From assembly GCA_002368955.1 (NCBI GenBank), contig DFDY01000018.1:1-9403 (forward strand): DNA of 9,403 nucleotides. Direction: 5' to 3'. Under the pieces are notes generated by a model. It was not told the DNA's origin, made no database searches, and saw only the letters and a list, made by a program, of their open reading frames with translations. Positions 1-6,252 of this stretch are shown one piece after another; positions within the stretch are counted from its first letter, which is position 1; the number at the start of each line of letters is the position of its first letter. The translations under genes and the position numbers were made by a program. The stretch comes from Bacteroidales bacterium UBA3816. Its GTDB lineage: Bacteria; Bacteroidota; Bacteroidia; Bacteroidales; P3.

Positions 1-190
1 ACGACTCATGAAATGGAACGTTTTTCCGTCAAACCTATTGAACCTTCGGCCAACTATCGTCAAGGCCTCCCCGCACCTTCAAAATTCTCCGCTGCCAACC
101 TTCACAAACCGCCCCTGCATTTTCTTTGCCCCGTTGAAATGTTAAATTTGTTTGTATCTGTTAGCACTATTCCTAAAATCCGCGGTTTTC
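1..190. other. Segment of different composition upstream of the T9SS fragment, possible repeat or junction
   Basis: This stretch is less G/C-rich than the sequence after about 200, and it is open in two plus frames: the frame continuing into the T9SS fragment, and a second one from ATG at 8 to TAA at 143-145. Neither translation looks like a folded protein. A near-symmetric AAAATCCGCGGTTTT lies at about 176-190, and AAATTTG occurs at both 144-150 and about 191-197, close to where Fn3-like coding begins. It could be an intergenic repeat, the end of a small mobile element, or the product of a deletion joining a remnant gene to an upstream leader. The sequence alone does not decide. Confidence 0.3.
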
Positions 191-687
191 CCAAATTTGA
201 GTGGAGCCGCTGCCCGGGCCACAGCAACTATGACGTGCAGCTGGCCCACGCGGGCCGCGACGACTGGCACAGGGTGGACCTCACCTCGGAGAACAACACG
301 ATGCTGCGCAGCGGGGTGGACCCCACGGAGCGCTACTGGCTGCGGGTGCGGGCGGAATGCAACCACCACTGCCACATCCACGACACGGTGATGCGCAGCC
401 AGTGGAGCGACACGCAGGAGTTCTGCTTGACCCCCCAGGGCGTGGACGAAGCTGAAGGCGGCGGGCTGAGCCTGGTGCCCAACCCGGCCCACGACGAGGT
501 GACCCTCACGGCCGAGACCGCCATCACGCGCGTGGCCGTCTACGACATGCAGGGACACCTGGTGCTGGAACAACAGGCCCACGGCAGGGAGGTGACCCTG
601 AGCCTGCGCAAGCTGGCGGCAGGCAGCTACATAGTGCACGCCGACACCCCCCGCGGCCGCCTGACTCACAAACTGACTGTGGAATAG
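13..687 (+). CDS. T9SS type A sorting domain protein, C-terminal part (probably truncated or chimeric)
   Basis: The frame is open from the window edge, so the ATG at 13 is only the first available start and the true start is uncertain. From about residue 61 the protein reads like a fibronectin-III-type domain (FEWSRCPGHSNYDVQL near residue 62, then YWLRVRAEC, then SQWSDTQEFCL). Residues about 152-224 form a type IX secretion C-terminal sorting domain: LVPNPAHDEVTL, then VAVYDMQGHLV, then LAAGSYIVHADT and the ending HKLTVE. Such domains send proteins across the outer membrane through the Por/T9SS machine and are cleaved off at the surface. The first 60 residues (about 13-190) resemble no domain, differ in base composition from the G/C-rich remainder, and lack a signal peptide, which a T9SS cargo needs. 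I infer that the visible gene is a 3' fragment joined to foreign or non-coding sequence. The cargo's function is unknown. Confidence 0.6.
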   Translation: MERFSVKPIEPSANYRQGLPAPSKFSAANLHKPPLHFLCPVEMLNLFVSVSTIPKIRGFPKFEWSRCPGHSNYDVQLAHAGRDDWHRVDLTSENNTMLRSGVDPTERYWLRVRAECNHHCHIHDTVMRSQWSDTQEFCLTPQGVDEAEGGGLSLVPNPAHDEVTLTAETAITRVAVYDMQGHLVLEQQAHGREVTLSLRKLAAGSYIVHADTPRGRLTHKLTVE

Positions 688-748
688 CCCCACATCGACG
701 AGCGCGACACACGCCTACTAACGTTTCCGGCCCGAATAGAGATTCTCC

Positions 749-779
749 GTCACCTCACGGCACAACGCTGTGAGGTGAC
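749..779 (+). terminator. Strong hairpin, probable transcription terminator after the T9SS fragment
   Basis: GTCACCTCAC (749-758) pairs perfectly with GTGAGGTGAC (770-779). Inside it, G759-T769 (wobble), G760-C768 and C761-G767 extend the stem to 13 pairs with a 5-nt loop, ACAAC. It lies about 60 bp after the stop codon and is followed by a moderately T-rich stretch (TTGCTATTTGC) rather than a clean U-tract. It probably separates the T9SS gene from the feo operon. Because the stem is nearly symmetric it could act on either strand. Confidence 0.5.
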
Positions 780-919
780 TTGCTATTTGCATTCCTTGGT
801 TGCTGTCGTCTATTGTGACCACTTCTACTTGTGCCCTAACAAACGCAATTATACCGACTGTCCTGGACTCAAACGAACAAGGGGGTGCGGCTGTTTGAAA
901 AAATCACTATAAATAATGA

Positions 920-950
920 TTTGCCATAAGGCAGAAAGGGTGTATATTTG
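920..950 (+). promoter_or_regulatory. Bacteroidetes-type promoter of feoB
   Basis: TTTG at 920-923 (-33 element) and TATATTTG at 943-950 (-7 element, consensus TAnnTTTG) are separated by 19 bp, the usual spacing for the Bacteroidetes primary sigma factor. Transcription would begin a few bases after 950, giving an A/T-rich leader of about 70 nt before the ATG at 1026, with no Shine-Dalgarno sequence. AATAATGAT at about 912-920 directly overlaps the -33 element and loosely resembles half of a Fur box. Iron control is expected for feoB, but the match is too weak to call an operator. Confidence 0.75.
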
Positions 951-1025
951 CAACGTGGAACAAACAACGAAAACAGTTTTAACCTTCTACAATATAACTA
1001 ATTAAACTAAATAAAATAGTCAACT

Positions 1026-3425
1026 ATGACACTGAAAGAACTAACCATAGGCGCATCGGCAAGGGTGACGGCAGTACGCGGAGAGGGCGCCAACCGACAG
1101 CATATACTGGACATGGGCGTGATTCCCGGCGTGGTGGTGAAACTGGTGAAGGTGGCTCCCATGGGCGACCCGCTGGAGCTGCAAGTACACGGCTATGCCC
1201 TGGCCCTGCGCAAGGCCGACGCCAGCCTGATTGACGTGGAGGAAACCACCGAAAAGGACGATGCCGACACTTGGCATACCGGCAACGCCACCCGTGAAGA
1301 GCGCAACATCCCCTACATAGAGAGCCTTCCAGACCACAACCCCCACCCCGGCATTGGCGAGGATGACGACCTGCAACGGTCATCAAAGGCACGCCGCGAA
1401 CATCAGGCCAAGGCCCTGCCCGAAGGCACAAAACTCACCTTCGCCCTGGCCGGACAGCAGAACTGCGGCAAGACTACCCTCTTCAACCAGCTGACCGGCT
1501 CGCGCCAGCATGTGGGCAACTTCCCAGGCGTGACGGTGGACCGTAAGGACGGCGTCATCATCGGACACGACGATACCTTGGTCACCGACCTGCCCGGCAT
1601 CTACAGCCTCTCCACCTACACCGACGAGGAGATTGTCAGCCGCCAGTTTATCCTGGATCAGAAGCCCAAGGCCATCATCAACATCGTGGACGCGGGCAAC
1701 ATTGAGCGCAACCTGTACCTGACCATGCAGCTGATGGAACTGGACATTCCCATGGTACTGGCACTGAACATGATGGACGAGATGCGCAACAACGGGGGCA
1801 CCGTGCGCGTCAACGAGATGGAGCGCATACTGGGCATACCGGTGCTGCCCATCTCGGCCGCCAAGAACGAGGGCATAAGCGAGCTGGTGGACCACGCCCT
1901 GCACGTGGCCAAATATCAGGAACGGCCCCTGCGACAGGACTTCTGCGACAAGGATGACCACGGCGGCGCCGTGCACCGCTGCCTGCACAGCATCATGCAC
2001 CTGATTGAGGACCACGCCGTCGCAGCCGATATGCCGCTGCGCTTTGCAGCCACCAAAGTGGTGGAGGGCGACCATAAGGTGCTGGAGGCACTGAAACTGG
2101 ACACAAAGGAACTGGAAGCCATCGAGGGCATTGTGCAGGAGATGGAACAGAGCCGCGGCCTAGACCGCGCGGCAGCCATTGCCGACATGCGCTTCAGTTT
2201 CATCCAGCGACTCTGCCGCCAGACGGTGGTGAAACCCCGCGAGAGCAAGGAATACCTGCGCAGCCGCCGCATAGACCGTGTGCTCACCGGCAAGTGGACT
2301 GCCTTGCCCATTTTTGTGGTGGTCATGGCCGCAGTCATCTACCTCTCCATCGAGCTATTAGGCGGACCACTTCAAGGATTGTTGGAGATGTTCTTTGAAT
2401 GGCTAGGCACGGTCAGCACCGCGGCCATGACCCGCTGGGGCGTGTCCGAGGTGGTGCAGTCGCTGGTGGTGGACGGCGTCATCAGTGGCGTGGGAGCCGT
2501 GGCCAGCTTTGTGCCCATCATCATACTCCTGTTCTTCTTCCTCAGCCTGCTGGAAGACAGCGGCTATATGGCACGCGTGGCTTTTGTGACCGACAAACTG
2601 CTGCGCCGTCTGGGCCTCTCGGGTCGCAGCATAGTGCCGCTGTTGGTGGGCTTCGGCTGCTCGGTACCGGCCATCATGTCGTCGCGCACCCTCTCGTCGC
2701 GCCGCGACCGCAAGCTGACCGTGCTGCTCATCCCCTTTATGAGCTGCTCCGCCAAGATTCCCATCTATGGATTCTTCGCCACCAACTTCTTTCCAGAGCA
2801 CAGCTGGATGATAACCCTAGGCATGTATCTGCTGGGCATTGTGGTGGCCGTTATAATGGCATTGATATTTAAGCATATCGGCACCAAAAGCGAGGCGGCG
2901 CCGTTTGTGATGGAGCTGCCCAACTACCGCCTTCCCGGAGCCAAAAACGTGGGGCACCTGCTGTGGGACAAGACCAAGGACTTCTTGCAGCGTGCCTTCA
3001 CCATCATCTTCCTTGCCACCATTGTGATTTGGTTCCTGCAGAAGTTCGACTTCCACTTCGACGTGGTGGAGAACGGCGTGGGCAGTATGCTGGCCACCAT
3101 TGCGGGCGTGATTGCACCGTTCTTCCGCCCCATGGGGCTGGACAGCTGGCAAGTGGTTACCGCCCTGGTGAGCGGATTTATGGCCAAAGAGAGCGTAGTC
3201 ATGACCTTGGAGGTGCTGGACGCCGTGAGCGTGGTCACCACGCTGACAGCCATCCCGCTGGTGGTTTTCTGCCTGCTCTACACCCCCTGCGTGGCGGCCA
3301 TTGCCACTGTCAAGCGCGAACAGGGCACACGCATGGCCCTGTTCATGGTGGTGTTCCAATGCGTGGTGGCATGGGTGGTGAGTTATCTGGCCTACTTGAT
3401 TGCCTCGCTGTTCTTTCTGCATTGA
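1026..3425 (+). CDS. feoB: Ferrous iron transporter FeoB with fused N-terminal FeoA domain
   Basis: This is the inner-membrane, GTP-regulated Fe(II) importer of anaerobic and low-oxygen iron uptake. Residues 1-72 form a FeoA (SH3-like) domain, including HILDMGVIPG. A charged linker of about 60 residues follows. The G domain has G1 GQQNCGKT (143-150), G2 with T170 in PGVTVD, G3 DLPG (188-191), G4 NMMD (248-251) and G5 SAAK (277-280). A helical regulatory region (about 300-410) leads into the polytopic membrane part from about residue 423. It carries the conserved pore motifs GFGCSVPA (Cys545), CSAKIP (574-579), MAKES (from 719) and YTPCVAA (Cys755). The length (799 aa) and the FeoA fusion fit Bacteroidetes FeoB, and all key motifs are intact. 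A sigma-type promoter precedes it and a FeoB-associated Cys-rich protein follows, so the two probably form an operon. The ATG at 1026 is chosen because the FeoA domain begins there. Confidence 0.97.
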   Translation: MTLKELTIGASARVTAVRGEGANRQHILDMGVIPGVVVKLVKVAPMGDPLELQVHGYALALRKADASLIDVEETTEKDDADTWHTGNATREERNIPYIESLPDHNPHPGIGEDDDLQRSSKARREHQAKALPEGTKLTFALAGQQNCGKTTLFNQLTGSRQHVGNFPGVTVDRKDGVIIGHDDTLVTDLPGIYSLSTYTDEEIVSRQFILDQKPKAIINIVDAGNIERNLYLTMQLMELDIPMVLALNMMDEMRNNGGTVRVNEMERILGIPVLPISAAKNEGISELVDHALHVAKYQERPLRQDFCDKDDHGGAVHRCLHSIMHLIEDHAVAADMPLRFAATKVVEGDHKVLEALKLDTKELEAIEGIVQEMEQSRGLDRAAAIADMRFSFIQRLCRQTVVKPRESKEYLRSRRIDRVLTGKWTALPIFVVVMAAVIYLSIELLGGPLQGLLEMFFEWLGTVSTAAMTRWGVSEVVQSLVVDGVISGVGAVASFVPIIILLFFFLSLLEDSGYMARVAFVTDKLLRRLGLSGRSIVPLLVGFGCSVPAIMSSRTLSSRRDRKLTVLLIPFMSCSAKIPIYGFFATNFFPEHSWMITLGMYLLGIVVAVIMALIFKHIGTKSEAAPFVMELPNYRLPGAKNVGHLLWDKTKDFLQRAFTIIFLATIVIWFLQKFDFHFDVVENGVGSMLATIAGVIAPFFRPMGLDSWQVVTALVSGFMAKESVVMTLEVLDAVSVVTTLTAIPLVVFCLLYTPCVAAIATVKREQGTRMALFMVVFQCVVAWVVSYLAYLIASLFFLH

Positions 3426-3504
3426 GAATGGCTGCCGCGAAACTTAGAATTGAGATATTTTGTATTGAGAATGGCCACCAACTATTAACTCATAACTATT
3501 AACT
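3421..3504 (+). repeat. Short direct repeats between feoB and the Cys-rich gene
   Basis: ATTGAGAATGGC occurs at 3421-3432, spanning the feoB stop codon, and again at 3464-3475. A shorter ATTGAGA lies between them at 3449-3455. ACTATTAACT follows at 3481-3490 and again at 3495-3504. The repeats fill most of the 86-bp gap and place stop codons in several frames. Small slippage-type intergenic repeats of this kind are common in Bacteroidales; no binding site is recognised here. Confidence 0.6.
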
Positions 3505-3511
3505 GAAAAGA

Positions 3512-3685
3512 GTGAATCTGGCTTCGTACATAATCCTGTTCTTGGTCTTGGCCCTGTGGGGCGGAGTGCTGTGGTATATGGTCAGCCGTGGGCGCAAGGC
3601 CAAGAAAGAGCCCGAGAAATGCAACGGCAGCTGCTGTTGCTGCGCCCTCCACGGCCTCTGCAGCAAAGAGAAACGCCCAAGCTAA
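3512..3685 (+). CDS. FeoB-associated Cys-rich membrane protein (57 aa)
   Basis: A small gene directly downstream of feoB. Residues about 5-24 are one hydrophobic membrane span (YIILFLVLALWGGVLWYMV). A basic stretch RGRKAKKE follows, then a Cys cluster KCNGSCCCCALHGLCSK with Cys at 37, 41-44 and 50. This matches the FeoB-associated Cys-rich membrane protein family, whose tail probably faces the cytoplasm and may handle Fe(II) or sense redox state at FeoB. That role is inferred from gene neighbourhood, not from known biochemistry. The start is GTG at 3512: an in-frame stop lies at 3500-3502 and the only internal Met is residue 23, after the membrane span. AAAAGA just upstream may help ribosome binding. 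It is probably co-transcribed with feoB. Four consecutive Cys is denser than the spaced CxxxCxxC pattern I associate with the family. Confidence 0.85.
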   Translation: MNLASYIILFLVLALWGGVLWYMVSRGRKAKKEPEKCNGSCCCCALHGLCSKEKRPS

Positions 3686-3858
3686 TCTTCCCTCTTCCCG
3701 ACTGCCCCCCCATGGCGGTGGTGGCGGATATATGTGATGGTCTCGAACGTCTGACAAAACTTTTCGCAGGCCATGCTTGTTTTCACACAACTAGATTGTG
3801 GTTTGCGTATCTCTGCCTATGGTGTAGCTGATCATTCACCAACCAACATCTCTTTTTC

Positions 3859-6252
3859 TTATGATACCGTATTGGCTTCTTCTAATAATTCCACTAGATT
3901 CCGACCAAGTTCAATATAGTCTAATCCATAATAACTGTTGTCGAAATCTACTGTAACCTTCCCATCTTCTTTCTTCTCAATACTTAGGTCTGGATATTTA
4001 TCAGTAATAGTAGGAACTATATCTTTACTGCATTCAATAAGCCATTTGCCATGCTTGAATTGTATGGCAGAAGTACTTTTCACTATTAATATAGGGCTAC
4101 AGCCATGGTCATCAAGGTAATACTTTTCATTGTCTGCAAGGACATTATTCAGTAGGAATGTCATCATCATCCATTCAAGATTACCCTCGCTGTGTTGGGA
4201 ACTATTAAGAAGTATAAGATCGAGAGGATATTTTGAGAAGTCGTCCCATACACCAATTCCGTAACGAGTCCATTGATGAGTGGACTGCATCGGATATTTT
4301 GTTATATAATATCTCCAATCTCTTATATCAAAATGCTTGCACAGCTCCTCTGATGGCAATAAGGCTGATGGAATTGGCATTTTCTCCAGTATTTTCAATA
4401 TACTTTCTTGATTACGCCTCTGCGCATATTTGATATAGAAATCGCTAAGTTCCGTTGTCTTGGTTATAAAGTAACGGCGTTTGTCATTCCTATCCATATA
4501 AGCGTCATACTGCATGTATTCAATTTCATTGTCAAGTAATGCAGTGCGTATCTGATGGAAATAGTTAATATAGTCGTTAGAGTATATTGTTTCAAACTTT
4601 TTAAGTAGTTCAAAGAGTTTTGTCGTATCGAGGGACGCTGTAGGTTTCATAGATTCTAAACCTGCCAAACAATAGTCCATAAATAGCGACAATGAACATT
4701 GGAGTATCTGGTGATTCTCATACCTGAGAAGTTTCTCATAACTGCCAGGACAAAGATGGTTCTGTTTAACAAATTCCTCATTCCAAGCATTTTGCAAAAA
4801 TGCAAGATTGTGTACATTACCGTCTATGTTCAATCCAGAATCCTTATCATAGTAAGCATCTATACCATTATGATCAATAACATACTTTACCTCAGCAAGG
4901 AAACCTGGTAGTTTGTCGGTACGAGCATCGCCGGCCCTAACAGTAGCTGTCATCAAATTACGGATTATTCTAAGGCAACGCTTCATGGAATCGTCGTTAG
5001 TGCCCTTCTTGTATAATAAATACATAGAGTACAGATATACGACCTCTGGTACGGACAGTTGTTTTTCCTGCATGGCAAGTTCAAAAACGGAACTTTTCTG
5101 CCTCCAGAAAAAGAGCCTGATCAAACTATCGTCACCAACAACATCCTCTCTAATGTAGAAACATTTTTCCCAAAGATCTTTGAATCCCTCATTCTTATGT
5201 ATTGAATATAGGGTGTGAAAAAAATCCATTACACTTTCAATACCTTCTCTATCATTGATAATGCTGTTGATATCTTGCTCTTCCAAACGACCAGCGACAA
5301 GATTACGACGATAGTACTCGACACGAAAGATGTTTTGGATCAGCCTATAATACATCGTGTCAGCATCATTCGTAATAACCAATGGCTGGCGTTTATCGTT
5401 AATGGTCTTATCTGTATAATCCCATACGATATCTATCCATTTTGTGTCCATGTCTTTTGAGAATTCATCCTTCAATTTCTCATCGACCTTCTTAATAGCG
5501 GCAATTATGTCGGATTTGAATATCTCAAACTCTGTAAGCTTCTTACCACGAGCATTCATTTTGATGAAGAGGTCGTCAGTAAGTCCAAAGTTGTCGAGCG
5601 ACAACTTATAGAACTGAATGTTACTCCTCTCCGTGAGGCGTTTCCACAGACATTGATTAAGTGACAATACGCCAAGTTCTGCACATTTCTTCTCTATCTT
5701 TTCTAATACATTGAGCATAGACAAAATAGTTGGGTCACCATCGTATGTGCTCAAGTATAATGCATCATCAACTATGAGAGCCTTGATATTATTAATCTCA
5801 GGCTTGTAGTTCCTTATTAAGTTGGGACGTATGCTTCTAACAAGGTTGGTACAGAATTCTGTTGCTGACTGGCGGGTTTCATATCTGAACTTTGTCAGAA
5901 ATTCCACATCTTCCTGAGCAATAGGATTTTCTTTCTCATCGCGAAGTAATGAAGCATAGAAATGAAGCAAGAAAAGAGTCGTGAGTCGTTGCTGACCATC
6001 AAGAGGTATGAGACCGGCCTTCTTGTCACTCTTATGAACATAGGTTCCACCATAGACGAAATCAAGGATAGTGTTAGTATCGTCTCTAACTGCTTCTATG
6101 ATGCTGGTGAGCATACCGTCGAGGATATCCTGTACCTTTTTATCTTGCCTACCGTAGGCGTAGTCGCGCTGTACCTTCGGAATTATTATACTCTTCTCCT
6201 CATCAAGTAACTGACGGAATGTTTTCAACTGTCCTATATTATCGTTAGCCAT
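3859..6252 (-). CDS. DUF262 protein with long uncharacterised C-terminal region (797 aa), putative defence partner
   Basis: Residues about 8-250 are a DUF262 (GmrS-like, ParB/sulfiredoxin-fold) domain. It shows IPKVQRDYAYG (24-34), the signature DGQQRLTT (85-92), and the second motif FIKMNARGKKLTEFEIFKSD (229-248). In characterised relatives (GmrSD, BrxU, SspE) this domain binds and hydrolyses nucleotides and responds to modified DNA. No DUF1524 HNH motif (EHIxP, then N...N...K) is visible in the rest. The C-terminal half contains YENHQILQCS (511-520), DWRYYITKYP (645-654), GVWDDFSKYPLDLILL (667-682) and a tail reading ILIVKS, then KHGKWLIEC. It looks mostly helical and I assign it no fold. 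The protein is cytosolic, with no signal peptide or membrane span. Its start overlaps the end of the upstream DUF262-DUF1524 gene by 8 bp and has a strong Shine-Dalgarno, so it is translated from the same mRNA and probably works with that protein. A defence role is inferred from family and context. Confidence 0.85.
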   Translation of the reverse strand: MANDNIGQLKTFRQLLDEEKSIIIPKVQRDYAYGRQDKKVQDILDGMLTSIIEAVRDDTNTILDFVYGGTYVHKSDKKAGLIPLDGQQRLTTLFLLHFYASLLRDEKENPIAQEDVEFLTKFRYETRQSATEFCTNLVRSIRPNLIRNYKPEINNIKALIVDDALYLSTYDGDPTILSMLNVLEKIEKKCAELGVLSLNQCLWKRLTERSNIQFYKLSLDNFGLTDDLFIKMNARGKKLTEFEIFKSDIIAAIKKVDEKLKDEFSKDMDTKWIDIVWDYTDKTINDKRQPLVITNDADTMYYRLIQNIFRVEYYRRNLVAGRLEEQDINSIINDREGIESVMDFFHTLYSIHKNEGFKDLWEKCFYIREDVVGDDSLIRLFFWRQKSSVFELAMQEKQLSVPEVVYLYSMYLLYKKGTNDDSMKRCLRIIRNLMTATVRAGDARTDKLPGFLAEVKYVIDHNGIDAYYDKDSGLNIDGNVHNLAFLQNAWNEEFVKQNHLCPGSYEKLLRYENHQILQCSLSLFMDYCLAGLESMKPTASLDTTKLFELLKKFETIYSNDYINYFHQIRTALLDNEIEYMQYDAYMDRNDKRRYFITKTTELSDFYIKYAQRRNQESILKILEKMPIPSALLPSEELCKHFDIRDWRYYITKYPMQSTHQWTRYGIGVWDDFSKYPLDLILLNSSQHSEGNLEWMMMTFLLNNVLADNEKYYLDDHGCSPILIVKSTSAIQFKHGKWLIECSKDIVPTITDKYPDLSIEKKEDGKVTVDFDNSYYGLDYIELGRNLVELLEEANTVS

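Noticed and set aside
142..693. 183-codon minus-strand reading frame opposite the T9SS fragment
   Set aside because: It is a His/Ala/Val-rich shadow of G/C-rich coding DNA; the plus-strand frame has clear sorting-domain motifs.
905..925. Possible Fur box overlapping the feoB -33 element
   Set aside because: AATAATGAT matches part of the consensus, but the second half reads TTTGCC and shows no inverted partner. In A/T-rich DNA this is expected by chance.
1383..2075. Long minus-strand frame within feoB
   Set aside because: It is the antisense shadow of the FeoB G domain, with Gln/His/Val-rich translation and no domain.
3786..3800. CACAA-CTAGA-TTGTG hairpin as a terminator between the convergent feo and DUF262 operons
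   Set aside because: The stem has only 5 mostly A/T pairs and no proper U-tract on either strand, so it is too weak to call.
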